DNA of 53,715 nucleotides, taken from contig JAIYDI010000038.1 in assembly GCA_027487555.1 (NCBI GenBank), positions 1 through 53,715 on the forward strand. The letters are read 5' to 3'. The stretch comes from Hyphomicrobiales bacterium (lineage in GTDB: Bacteria > Pseudomonadota > Alphaproteobacteria > Rhizobiales > Devosiaceae). The translations under genes were made by a program, and so were the position numbers. This document shows positions 8,871 to 16,284 of the stretch, piece by piece; position 1 is the stretch's first letter; each line of letters opens with the position of its first letter. Below the pieces are notes generated by a model that made no database searches, was not told the origin of the DNA, and was given only the letters and a program-made list of their open reading frames with translations.

Positions 8871-9650
8871 GTGATCCCGCTTCCTCCCGAATTTGAGATC
8901 ATTGACGCGAAGCTAAAGGCGCGGCTGATCACAGGCAATGAAGCCTCGCAAGCCATTTACACCGCACGGCTTCGATTAGGGCCGCCATGGCACTGGAAAT
9001 CTTGGAAGGCAGCAAGAACGCGAGTGCTGGGATCTGCCTGCGAAACCTGTGGGGCAGGCGAGGAAGCAGTTCTGTATGTGCAGCACACGGTCAGATTGCC
9101 AAAGATCAGCGCACATAAGGAGCTGGCGAAGAGCAAGCTAGCGGGCCGAGAGTTTGAGCCGATCGACTACGAGGGCTTGCGCCAGCAAATGTATGCAATC
9201 CGAGACGCTGAAGAGCCGGAATTGCGCGATTGCTGCCCGGTGTGTGGCAGCCTTTCCATTCAGTATCGCAAGAGAGCGGCAACCTGGATTTGTAACAGCA
9301 CGTCGACGGGCCAGTACTGCGCACATGTCTTTGACGTGCCCGCCAAGAAGCCTGCGCTGACAGCTGACCAAAAGAGAGCGATCAAAAGGGAGAAGCGTCA
9401 GGCCTGGCGCAGCACCAACCTAAATCGTGATGATGACTGGATGCGGGATGCGATGCTTAGCTGGATCGACGAGTTGCGGGTCTACCTGTCGCTGAAGTAC
9501 ACGAAGACACTCTGCAAGCGCTGCGCCTTTCTTGAGGATATGACCGACGCCAAGCCGTGCCGATCTTGCGGGTTTGCCTACTCGAGGACTGAAGCGATAT
9601 GTCCCGATTGCGGACAGCCTGATATCACCGCAACTCCCCAAACGACCTAA
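8871..9650 (+). CDS. Three-zinc-ribbon protein, backbone gene of element A
   Basis: This 259-residue protein carries several Cys clusters: CETCGAG (near 59), CCPVCG with a later C...C (about 122-150), CKRC plus CRSCGF (about 218-238) and CPDCG near the C-terminus. They suggest three zinc ribbons around a helical middle. The GTG at 8871 is chosen because it matches the start and full length (259 residues) of the element B homologue (21520) and has AAAGGA 10 nt upstream; an ATG at 8802 would add 23 residues. It lies between the DUF6641-like gene and the integrase. DNA or RNA binding is likely from the zinc ribbons, but the function is unknown. Confidence 0.75.
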   Translation: MIPLPPEFEIIDAKLKARLITGNEASQAIYTARLRLGPPWHWKSWKAARTRVLGSACETCGAGEEAVLYVQHTVRLPKISAHKELAKSKLAGREFEPIDYEGLRQQMYAIRDAEEPELRDCCPVCGSLSIQYRKRAATWICNSTSTGQYCAHVFDVPAKKPALTADQKRAIKREKRQAWRSTNLNRDDDWMRDAMLSWIDELRVYLSLKYTKTLCKRCAFLEDMTDAKPCRSCGFAYSRTEAICPDCGQPDITATPQTT

Positions 9651-9671
9651 CGCTGCAGGGGCAGCGCGCTA

Positions 9672-9775
9672 ACGCTTGGCGTCTTACTATGCGTTTGCAA
9701 GCCCCTACAGCCCAATGCCTGACAGGCCCGCTATCCATACAGCGGATAGGGTGAGCTGCTGCTGCACGGGGCAAT
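9672..9775. repeat. Structured repeat, copy 2 of 4 (element A)
   Basis: This is the most diverged copy. It keeps GGCGTCT, CCCTACAGCCC, the inner CCCGCTAtccatacAGCGG hairpin and an outer GCCCC/GGGGC pairing. It follows the zinc-ribbon gene of element A, exactly as copy 4 follows the zinc-ribbon gene of element B. It lies between convergent genes, a place that suits a bidirectional terminator. Confidence 0.5.
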
Positions 9776-9867
9776 TCGAGGGGGTCTTGCTAACACAAGC
9801 CGTATAGGCCACTGCCACGGTACGTCAGCAAGCGGCGCTTGCTTCACCAGTTTGACAGGACGCCCGG

Positions 9868-11076
9868 CTACTCTGGGGTCGCTCTTAGCTTGTGCGTGTC
9901 CTTGAGCCTACCGCCCAATGTCGTCGCCATCAGCTTCGGAGTTGCCTGCTTCCCGTAGTACTGCTGGATCATCTCGACGCTCGTGCCCATATTGCGGGCT
10001 ACGTCATAGATGCCGATGCCGTCGCGTAGCGCCATCACCGCATAGTAGTGGCGCAGGCTGTAGAGCGAGAAGCCGTCGCCGACGGAGTTGGTCTTGCGGT
10101 GGGCCAGCTCCAGCACCTTCGCGAACTGGTCGGCTAGCGAGATTATCTGCGACCCATTTGCCATCGAAAAGAACCAGGCATTTGGATCGGGCTTCTCGCC
10201 CTTGTCCGCCAGCACTCGCTCCACGTGCGATACGACTGAGGCGGCAGGAATAACGTCGCGCTCCCCAGTCTTGCCGCGGACCACAAATCGGTAGTTGATG
10301 CGGTCAAGCCGATCCACGAACCGATGAACGTCGCGAACCTTTAGATTGTTTGCCTCACCCACACGCATTCCGGACCGCCCCAAGACTGCCACGTAGTCTA
10401 GCAGCAGCTGCCGCGTGTGGAGGTGCTTGGGATTGTCGCAGTCTTTGATCCACTTGCGGATAGCACTCAGAACAAGGCGATAGTCGCCGTTCTCGAAGGC
10501 TGGACGAACTCGCTTCTTTTTCGGGGTGTACGTGAAGAGCGGCAGCGGGAGCAAACCTCTCCATCCCTGCTCGTGAGCCCACTTGATCACCGCTTTGGCA
10601 ATCATCAGGTCGAACTGAAGCGTCTTGTCGGTCGGGTTGACCTTTACGTTCCGCTTCTTCGCCTCATTCGGGCGCTGCGTGTAGTAGTCCCGTCGCCACT
10701 GGACGTAATCGCGCAGCTCCTTGTCACCGATGGCGGTGATGAGCTTGTCGCCCGCATACGCTTGCCAAAACCGAACTACGCGCTTGATCTGCCGCAGCAT
10801 GCCGTCTGACGTTCGGCCCTGTAGGTTCTCGGTTTCGCGGTGTTTCACATATCCGTCGATCACATCGCCAAACGTCTTGGCGCTGATCGGAATGCCGTGC
10901 TTGGCACTGAACTCGAATTCGAAAACAAGCTTCTGCGCGGTTCTGATTGCTACAGCAAGGTCGCCCGTTTTGAGGCTGCGATAGACGTATTTTCCGTCCA
11001 CTCGAATGCGTGCCTGGTAGGTGCCTTCGCGCTTAAAGACGACAGCGTTGTCGTCAATTTGCGTTAGGTCTTCCAT
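9868..11076 (-). CDS. Tyrosine integrase of element A
   Basis: The 402-residue protein has the catalytic signature of tyrosine recombinases: SGMRVGEANNL (first Arg), RGKTGERDV (Lys), SLRHYYAVMA (His-x-x-Arg type box) and a late EMIQQYYGKQ carrying the nucleophilic Tyr. The N-terminal third (FKREGTYQARIRVDGKYVYRSLKTGD) looks like an arm-binding domain. It is about 85-90% identical by eye to the element B integrase (22533-23735), and its first third matches the remnant at 26176. The ATG at 11076 is conserved in all three. Its promoter side faces the att core at 11190, as expected for a self-integrating element. It probably integrates at SEC-C-coding DNA. Confidence 0.92.
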   Translation of the reverse strand: MEDLTQIDDNAVVFKREGTYQARIRVDGKYVYRSLKTGDLAVAIRTAQKLVFEFEFSAKHGIPISAKTFGDVIDGYVKHRETENLQGRTSDGMLRQIKRVVRFWQAYAGDKLITAIGDKELRDYVQWRRDYYTQRPNEAKKRNVKVNPTDKTLQFDLMIAKAVIKWAHEQGWRGLLPLPLFTYTPKKKRVRPAFENGDYRLVLSAIRKWIKDCDNPKHLHTRQLLLDYVAVLGRSGMRVGEANNLKVRDVHRFVDRLDRINYRFVVRGKTGERDVIPAASVVSHVERVLADKGEKPDPNAWFFSMANGSQIISLADQFAKVLELAHRKTNSVGDGFSLYSLRHYYAVMALRDGIGIYDVARNMGTSVEMIQQYYGKQATPKLMATTLGGRLKDTHKLRATPE

Positions 11077-11104
11077 CCGGTTTGCCTAGCATTTGCCTAG
11101 GAAT

Positions 11105-11144
11105 GCACACAGGAACCACATTTGCATATGTGGTGCCTATGTGC
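11105..11144. promoter_or_regulatory. Nested palindrome upstream of integrase A
   Basis: Two nested inverted repeats are seen: outer GCACACAGG / CCTATGTGC and inner CCACAT-TTGCAT-ATGTGG (11116-11133). The array lies between the integrase start and the att core and is conserved at 23764-23803, with one outer-arm change at 26582-26621. It could be an integrase or excisionase arm site or an operator controlling the integrase. A direct repeat CTAGGCAAA lies between it and the gene. Confidence 0.5.
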
Positions 11145-11189
11145 AACCGGAAGAAAAACCTGTTGTATTACAAGTACTTAGAACGCTCC

Positions 11190-11211
11190 GTGGCAGTGCT
11201 TGAACTGCCAC
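11190..11211. other. att junction between element A (right end) and element B (left end)
   Basis: The site reads GTGGCAGT-GCTTGA-ACTGCCAC, two perfect 8-bp arms around 6 bp, the form of a tyrosine recombinase core site. To its left is the integrase A upstream region. To its right begins the left arm of element B; its segment at 11228-11245 (TAGCAAAATCAATATGAT) recurs 17 nt from the same core at 24845-24862 with three changes. Confidence 0.75.
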
Positions 11212-11411
11212 TGCAAGGCAATTTGTATAGCAAAATCAATATGATGCATGGTGGTGATTTAGCGTGCCTGCTGGTTGCCTACGTTTTAGGCGATTGCCAC
11301 GTGATGTTCCTGCATGACGTCCGCCTCCATATGGTGCCGCCGGAATGCCAGTTGCAATGTCCGACAGGATTGCTCGTCAGATTGCGTGTCGCAACCGCAA
11401 TGGTGTCGCGT

Positions 11412-12056
11412 TCAAATCCTGCGCTGCAATCCCAACGATGCACGTTTTTCGTCAATCATGTACAGCATTTCTTTGACGGCTCGATCGCAGCGCAGCAACA
11501 GATAAAGGGTAGAATCACCAGAGTCGGGCGTCGGATTGTCGGGAAATGCGACGTCTGCCGTTATAGCGAGGACTGTGCCTATCAAAATAGCTGCCACACC
11601 TGCAATTATATTTACGTTCAGCAACGTAATTCCTGCCAGCGCTACAGTGCCTCCGAATACCATCATTGCGACGCGCTTCTTAGATTGCTTTCCGCGAATG
11701 CCCTTAATGTCGTTGTTGAACGAATGTCTAAATTGTGCAAGTGCGGCATCGGTTGTAACCCGCGGTAGTGCTGCGAGTTGGTCGATATTTTGCGTGCCAA
11801 ATTCTCTCGTGAGCAAAGCGCCGACTCGATCAAACGCCTGCTTTTCAAATTTATCGAATGCAGCAGCATACCGTCGCTCGCCCTCCCTTACTGCAGCAGC
11901 CAGCGCCGCTGCCCGCTCCTTGTTGCGCTCAATCCGCTGCTCAGCTTCAAGTCTCTCGCGCTCAATCTGCCTGTGCGCAGCCACCACTTGGTCTCGAACC
12001 CAATTCTCGTTTGACGACACACCCAAAGCCTCCCCGTTACAGGCAATTTTGTGCAT
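11412..12056 (-). CDS. Coiled-coil membrane protein, unknown function
   Basis: The 214-residue product has a long charged helical segment (about 20-75, rich in Arg, Glu and Ala; IERERLEAEQRIERNKERAA) predicted to form a coiled coil. Two adjacent hydrophobic helices follow (about 130-168: VAMMVFGGTVALAGITLLNV and IIAGVAAILIGTVLAITADV), then a short polar tail. It resembles membrane-anchored phage or element accessory proteins in general shape only. It lies alone on the minus strand in the left arm of element B. About 200 bases on its right-end side up to the att core hold no gene I can see. Function unknown. Confidence 0.6.
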   Translation of the reverse strand: MHKIACNGEALGVSSNENWVRDQVVAAHRQIERERLEAEQRIERNKERAAALAAAVREGERRYAAAFDKFEKQAFDRVGALLTREFGTQNIDQLAALPRVTTDAALAQFRHSFNNDIKGIRGKQSKKRVAMMVFGGTVALAGITLLNVNIIAGVAAILIGTVLAITADVAFPDNPTPDSGDSTLYLLLRCDRAVKEMLYMIDEKRASLGLQRRI

Positions 12057-12164
12057 GGGACGGAACAGATGAGCAAATCCTTATGCCTCTGATTATCCGA
12101 GCCAATTCCGGTTGTTTTCCCTCTCCACTGACCGGCACAAACTCCGAAAAGGAGTGCGGCCGGA

Positions 12165-12563
12165 GTGGATGGAGGGAAGCTGGCAAGACGTTTGCTGCTG
12201 CTCCGTTCATGGGAACGGCAGCATATGCCGATGGCCGGCTCAATCATTGCTGGCGACATTGTGCTGCTAGCGCTGGCGCGTGATGACGGCGATGCAGCGC
12301 GTGTGAAGGACTTCCATCTTTCACTGCACTACAGCGAGGATCGCGTTAGCCAGGTCTTGAAGGAGCTAATCCGTGACGGCTGGCTGGTCATGGAACGTGA
12401 CGAGGCTGATCGTCGTATGCGCAAGGTCCATGCCAGCGATCGGTTAGTTCTGCTGTTCGGTGAGTACCAGCGGTTCTTGTTCGAGATGCTCAGCGACGTG
12501 GACCGGCAGCAAGCGCCGAATGCCCCAGCAGGCAATTTCGTCGAAGCCATTGGCGACGACTAA
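12165..12563 (+). CDS. Winged-helix (MarR-like) regulator
   Basis: The 132-residue product has a central wHTH: a segment with DFHLSLHYSEDRVSQVLKELIRDGWLVMERDEADRRMRKVHASDRL, in which the recognition helix and the beta wing (ADRRMRKV) match the MarR/PadR pattern. Helical N- and C-termini probably form the dimer. The start at 12165 is preceded by GGAGTGG; an ATG at 12221 is a shorter option. It sits just upstream of the small recombinase gene and could control it. The regulator call is from fold pattern only. Confidence 0.65.
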   Translation: MDGGKLARRLLLLRSWERQHMPMAGSIIAGDIVLLALARDDGDAARVKDFHLSLHYSEDRVSQVLKELIRDGWLVMERDEADRRMRKVHASDRLVLLFGEYQRFLFEMLSDVDRQQAPNAPAGNFVEAIGDD

Positions 12564-12686
12564 GACGCTGCGCCATTACCCCCAGCAAAGCCCGTCAACA
12601 TCATGTTCTCTGAATTCTGTGATGTTGGCGCGTACACCGTGTACACGCTAACCAGCTGACGACGCTGGCGTTTTTCGCCACGTCAT

Positions 12687-12727
12687 TCCGGTTGCCCTGC
12701 CCAACGTCAGAAAGCATGCTGTTTGCG
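12687..12727. repeat. 41-nt repeat, copy 1 (upstream of small recombinase)
   Basis: The sequence starting TCCGGTTGCCCTGCCCAAC and ending TGCTGTTTGCG is repeated at 26084-26124 in the remnant element C with one change. Here it lies 33 nt upstream of the small recombinase start, so it may be that enzyme's recombination site or its promoter. Confidence 0.6.
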
Positions 12728-12759
12728 ATGGATTTGTTATCCAGCAACGGAGCATGGAA

Positions 12760-13326
12760 ATGAAGCAAGCGCAGGTGTTAACCGACAGGGACATGAAGCG
12801 TGTTATGGCGTGCGTATCGCGCAGTGCATTCTCCGAGCGTAACCGCTGTACGCTCCAGCTGAGTTGGCTGGCTGGAATGCGGGTTGGGGAGATTGCAGCG
12901 TTATGCGTTCGTGATGTGCTCGACAACGATGGGAACGTCCGTAACGAGATCCAACTGAAGGCAGCGCAGACGAAGGGCAACAAGGGACGCACTGTACTGC
13001 TGAACGCCCAAGCGCAAGCCGAAATTGCCATTTACGTTCGCACGTTGCGCGACCCTAATTCCTATGACCCGCTGTTCCGCAGCAGAGTAGGAAAGCGCTT
13101 TTCCGCAAACAGCCTGTGCCAGGTGTTCCTGCGCATTTACGACGAAGCTGGGCTGGACAAGGCCACGTCGCACAGCGGCAGGCGCACGTTTATAACGACG
13201 TTGGCGCATAAGGGTGTCAATGTACGGGTGTTAGCGGAGCTAGCCGGGCATCGGTCGATTGCGACAACCCAGCGCTATATCGAGCTGAACGAGAACGTAC
13301 TACGAGCAGCGGTGGAGCTGATCTAG
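12760..13326 (+). CDS. Small tyrosine recombinase (catalytic domain only)
   Basis: The 188-residue protein is a nearly complete tyrosine recombinase catalytic domain: WLAGMRVGEIAAL (Arg), KGNKGRTV (Lys), TSHSGRRTFIT (His-x-x-Arg box), LAGHRSIATTQRYIEL (His and nucleophilic Tyr). It lacks the usual N-terminal core-binding domain and is in the size class of FimB/FimE-type invertases and some plasmid resolvases. The ATG at 12760 has GGAG 7 nt upstream and is preferred over the one at 12754. It is unrelated in detail to the 400-residue integrases, so element B has two recombination systems. It may act on the repeat at 12687 or the palindrome at 13348. Confidence 0.85.
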   Translation: MKQAQVLTDRDMKRVMACVSRSAFSERNRCTLQLSWLAGMRVGEIAALCVRDVLDNDGNVRNEIQLKAAQTKGNKGRTVLLNAQAQAEIAIYVRTLRDPNSYDPLFRSRVGKRFSANSLCQVFLRIYDEAGLDKATSHSGRRTFITTLAHKGVNVRVLAELAGHRSIATTQRYIELNENVLRAAVELI

Positions 13327-13347
13327 CCAGCCTGCCGTGCTCAGAAT

Positions 13348-13362
13348 GTCGTGTAACACGAC
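13348..13362. repeat. GTCGTGT-A-ACACGAC palindrome
   Basis: A perfect 7-bp-arm palindrome lies just after the recombinase gene. Related copies are at 15783-15796 and 18682-18697 (two-base centre), with a degenerate half at 8147-8160. They are all intergenic and all within elements A and B. They may be operators of an element regulator or recombinase sites. Confidence 0.5.
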
Positions 13363-13372
13363 AAGCGGGCCG

Positions 13373-14125
13373 TCACTTGAAGCGGGGAAAGTCGCCCTTC
13401 GCCGAGAAATCTATGAGTGCCGTGGCTTTGCGATGAAGGCGCTGCACGGTCAGCGACATCATCCGGTGTTTGTACTTGACCTCCTCGTCATCATCGCCGG
13501 GAACGACGACATGGATCGGGCTCAGGTTGAGGTCTTCGCCGATTTGCCATGCCGGCTTAGTCGACGCTGCCTTGTGCGCCTCCCACACTGCCAACAGCGT
13601 CGGAAATGTCGCCATGCGAATGCGTTGGTTGGGATAGACGCGCCGACGTGCAGTGCTGTGTGAATAGACCCGCAGGCTTTGGCCGGGATGGTTTGCGTCA
13701 AGCAGGCGGTTCAGTTGGCGCAGGATCGTCTTGCGCTTAATCGTCAGTGGGATTTCCACGAACAGGCTGGCGTTCGAAAGCTCGTAGGAAATCTGCTCGC
13801 GATCCTCGAGCACCCGCACTCTTGGAACGGATGCCTGCTCGGCAAAGAGCATTCGGCCAGTCCTGTACCACCAATCTTCGAAATCGTCGTAGAGATGGCC
13901 AAAATCCCGAGCGACCCCAGCCCATGGCTCATCCCGCAGCTCGCCCATCTGCGCAGCACGGTACTCCACGCTCTCCTTTAGGAACCTCCACCACCAATAA
14001 TAGAGACTGGTGCGGGCCGCAGCGAGTTCAGCCTCCCACGCGACCGTCGTCTCGCCAGGTCGGAACCTGTGCTTTGGCAACTGGCCGATAAACCGAAGGC
14101 GCTCAACGCGTCGCTCGTCGCTCAT
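13373..14125 (-). CDS. Hypothetical protein, unknown family
   Basis: I do not recognise this 250-residue protein. It is rich in Trp/Tyr/Arg in its first half (SLYYWWWRFLKESVEYR, DDFEDWWYRTGRML). A basic stretch follows (TIKRKTILRQLNRLL, TARRRVYPNQRIRMATFPTLL) and may bind nucleic acid, then an acidic patch GDDDEEVKYKH. The ATG at 14125 (MSDERR) is preferred; a longer reading to 14152 is possible. It faces away from the gene at 14242 across about 115 bases. Function unknown. Confidence 0.65.
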   Translation of the reverse strand: MSDERRVERLRFIGQLPKHRFRPGETTVAWEAELAAARTSLYYWWWRFLKESVEYRAAQMGELRDEPWAGVARDFGHLYDDFEDWWYRTGRMLFAEQASVPRVRVLEDREQISYELSNASLFVEIPLTIKRKTILRQLNRLLDANHPGQSLRVYSHSTARRRVYPNQRIRMATFPTLLAVWEAHKAASTKPAWQIGEDLNLSPIHVVVPGDDDEEVKYKHRMMSLTVQRLHRKATALIDFSAKGDFPRFK

Positions 14126-14241
14126 GATGTGAGTGAAACCAACAACTATCAAAAACTCAAAAATACTGCCTTGTTCGCTTCAATCTGTCAAACCCATTCT
14201 CATCCGATGACATGGTGTTGTCGGTTGATAAATGGAGCCTA

Positions 14242-15021
14242 ATGACTATGACTAATCTCAATACTACAAATTACCAGTCGCCCGATGTTAACGACGCAGC
14301 GCCACCGGCCTATGCAAAGTCCAACAGTGCGTTCGCGCTCGACAACTTGATCGCGCTTCGTAATGAACATGATGCTTGGTTCAACGGCGCCTACAAAGCG
14401 AGCAATGACGAACTTTATCGTCTGCTAGCCAAGTGCTTCGACATTTACTTGCGCATGACGAAGCAGCGCAGTCAGATCGCAGCATTCGCGACTGAGTGTG
14501 CCAATCGTGGCTACAAGTTCAAGAACACGACACCGCTCATCTACCGCATCGTTAAGTACGTGTTCGCTGCCGACAGCAAGCGTTTGTCCCGCTACGCCAA
14601 AGTCGTCGCGCTCGCTCATGCCGCAAAGACGGTCGATCCGATGAACCTGCACACTTGGATTGCCAGCCAAGGTGGCGTCGAGGAAATTCAGGCCAAGAGC
14701 ACGGGTCGAGCGTCGAAGAAGCAGACGCTTAAGGCAAACAAGGACACTGGTACTGCTGCTGCGCAAGTCGCAAGCGCTCAGCAGACGTATCATGTTCCCG
14801 GCTTCAGCATTAATGACGCTGCGTCTCCGTTCGTGGCTGTTCTTGCTCGTGTAAACGACGCCGGCGTAATCGAGCTCATCGCTCCGATTGCCGACGCCAA
14901 TGCCGTCGAAGTCGTCCTTACTGCATATGGCGCAAGCGTCGCTGCTTCGAACGCCGCGAACGCACAAGTCGCAACGATTAACGCACAGAACGCCGCCATC
15001 GTCGCTGCACTCAACAGCTAA
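14242..15021 (+). CDS. Hypothetical protein paired with an AAA+ ATPase
   Basis: The 259-residue product has a helical N-terminal part (DELYRLLAKCFDIYLRMTK, QIAAFATECANRGY, SRYAKVVALAHAAK) with HTWIASQGGVEEIQ, a Lys/Thr-rich linker and an Ala/Asn/Val-rich C-terminus. It looks like replication or partition accessory proteins of plasmids, but I cannot name the family. The ATG at 14242 has GGAG 6-7 nt upstream. It is followed after 67 nt and a hairpin by the AAA+ gene on the same strand, so the two probably work together. Confidence 0.65.
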   Translation: MTMTNLNTTNYQSPDVNDAAPPAYAKSNSAFALDNLIALRNEHDAWFNGAYKASNDELYRLLAKCFDIYLRMTKQRSQIAAFATECANRGYKFKNTTPLIYRIVKYVFAADSKRLSRYAKVVALAHAAKTVDPMNLHTWIASQGGVEEIQAKSTGRASKKQTLKANKDTGTAAAQVASAQQTYHVPGFSINDAASPFVAVLARVNDAGVIELIAPIADANAVEVVLTAYGASVAASNAANAQVATINAQNAAIVAALNS

Positions 15022-15035
15022 CCATTCACGACGTT

Positions 15036-15056
15036 GCGGGGGCCTAGAGCCCCCGC
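15036..15056 (+). terminator. GC-rich hairpin between the unknown gene and the AAA+ gene
   Basis: GCGGGGGC-CTAGA-GCCCCCGC forms a perfect 8-bp stem. The following sequence (TCCTTGCTC) has few T residues, so it may be a weak terminator or a processing/attenuation hairpin that lowers expression of the downstream ATPase gene rather than a full stop. Confidence 0.6.
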
Positions 15057-15088
15057 TCCTTGCTCAACTCATTTCAGGATTAGAAAAC

Positions 15089-15700
15089 ATGCTGACTTTT
15101 CAGACGATAAACGCCATGCCGCTCAATCAGGCCAATGCTGACGCAAACCAAATCCTCAATGCCGTTGCCAATGGGAAACTGGTCGAGAATCTTCTTCTCT
15201 TCGGCGAGAACGGCTCAGGCAAATCGACGCTCGCCAGGCATCTCCCGATCTGGTTCCAGGCCTCGCGCGGTGAACCCGATGGTTCAATCTACAAACACAT
15301 GGACGTCCCCAACGACCTCGATACCCAGGCGCTTTACACCATGTGCCGGCTAACCACGATGAACCCGACCGGTTACGACTGGATCGTGTTGGACGAAGCC
15401 GATAAGTCGACTGACAGAGCGTTTCTCGGCAAGCTTCACGGCATCCTTGAGCTCAACTCACAGAAGCGCTTCATTCTTACCGCGAACACGACTGCCGTGT
15501 TTCCGAAGGGTATCTTGAGCCGATGCATGCCGATCAACGTCGTTCCGCCCACCCCAGCTGAATACCTTGCTTACGCTCAATCCGTATTGGCCAAGCGTGG
15601 TGTGAGTAAGTCTGACGACTTCGTGTTGTCGCTGCTATTGAGCGCGTCCCTTGGGGGTGACGACTGCCGCAAGTATGAGCGCGCGATCGCTATGATCTAG
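15089..15700 (+). CDS. Minimal clamp-loader-like AAA+ ATPase
   Basis: The 203-residue protein has Walker A LLLFGENGSGKSTL (about 34-47), Walker B DWIVLDEAD (about 101-109), a sensor-1-like RFILTANTT (about 131-139) and an LSRC motif (about 147-151). The SRC motif is typical of clamp-loader subunits (RFC small subunit, DnaX, HolB). It ends soon after the lid region and so lacks the collar domain of true clamp loaders. The ATG at 15089 has AGGAT upstream; longer readings run into the preceding gene. It probably remodels a replication complex for the element. The link to clamp loading is inference from motifs. Confidence 0.75.
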   Translation: MLTFQTINAMPLNQANADANQILNAVANGKLVENLLLFGENGSGKSTLARHLPIWFQASRGEPDGSIYKHMDVPNDLDTQALYTMCRLTTMNPTGYDWIVLDEADKSTDRAFLGKLHGILELNSQKRFILTANTTAVFPKGILSRCMPINVVPPTPAEYLAYAQSVLAKRGVSKSDDFVLSLLLSASLGGDDCRKYERAIAMI

Positions 15701-16207
15701 CCAATTGAGCTGTGACCGAGTGGGCGGCGATCAGTTGCCGCTCATTTTGGGTCGAGATCAGAATGCCGTCTCCGACATATTTTCGTGTAACACGACATTC
15801 CCGTTCGCTCGCGAACTCCTATCTTAATGCCGATGCGCTGGCCCTGCTGTTTGGCCTCAAGGGCTTGGCGAAACGCAGTAGACTTATGCCATCCTCCTGC
15901 GAGGATCAGTTTCAGCCCACGCTTCGCGCGTGCCGCTCATTTCGTTCGTCTCGCCTCGCAAGCTCGCCGCCTCCCTCGTGAGCTCGATCTTTGCGCACTA
16001 TAAGACTCAGATATGGCAATCAGATCCCTGTAACGAAAAGACCTTTATATAGATGATTTCGTTACATTTAACTCAGGTGAGGCTCACAAGGCCCAGAGTG
16101 CGCGAGCGCCATAATGATCAGATATTCGGCCTTCAATGCTCCGCCAGCATAAATAGCTATGGGAGCCGCTAGCGTTCTCAAGCTCTTTAGCAGGGGGCGC
16201 TGTGGTT
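15701..16207. other. Gene-free region upstream of primase B, with repeats
   Basis: No convincing gene is seen. The region holds a GTCGTGT-type palindrome (15783-15796), a GC-rich stretch from about 15916 similar to 18795-18870, and the 38-bp inverted repeat at 16029-16066. After that repeat, CTCACAAGGCCCAGAGTGCGC resembles the sequence after its twin near 18960. It is a candidate control or replication-origin region for element B. Confidence 0.5.
16029..16066. repeat. 38-bp inverted repeat, left copy
   Basis: TGTAACGAAA-N18-TTTCGTTACA with perfect 10-bp arms. The centre is AT-rich (CTTTATATAGATG). An identical 38-bp copy in the same orientation lies at 18904-18941, so the two flank the primase gene as direct repeats. 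It may be a recombinase or resolvase site, or an operator overlapping a promoter. Confidence 0.75.
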
Positions 16208-16210
16208 GCA

Positions 16211-16284
16211 CATATTGCCAGATATGACCTTGGAAACCTGCCTTGAGCTGCTAACTCGGGCGGGTTTTCCTTTGAAAGGCTATT
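16211..16284 (+). promoter_or_regulatory. Primase leader of element B: palindrome plus terminator-like hairpin
   Basis: CATAT-TGCCAG-ATATG (16211-16226) is followed by the stem AAACCTGCC (16234-16242) / GGCGGGTTT (16259-16267) and TTTTCC. Compared with element A the loop is quite different, yet the stem stays paired (T-G wobble, CC/GG exchanged for CT/AG). The ribosome site GAAAGG and its spacing to the ATG are the same. This supports a conserved attenuator. Confidence 0.6.

Larger units (their letters stand above)
119..11203. mobile_element. Integrative element A (visible part), secA/SEC-C-targeting family
   Basis: This block holds a helicase-primase, small coupled genes, a restriction-modification-like cassette, a DUF6641-like gene, a zinc-ribbon gene and a tyrosine integrase whose promoter side abuts an att core at 11190-11211. 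The same backbone is repeated in the same order in element B, with the cargo exchanged. The left end is not visible because an IS3-family end occupies 1-118. No virion, packaging or transfer genes are present. It could be a phage satellite, a mobilizable element or an integrated plasmid-like replicon. Confidence 0.8.

Noticed and set aside
8123..9800. TTGCTAACGCAAGC-like short repeats (8124, 8164, 9787) as replication iterons
   Set aside because: Only three imperfect and widely spaced copies; too weak to call an origin.
15710..15981. Open reading between the AAA+ gene and the primase leader
   Set aside because: No ribosome site, Arg/Ser-rich shadow-like composition, and it overlaps a repeat region.
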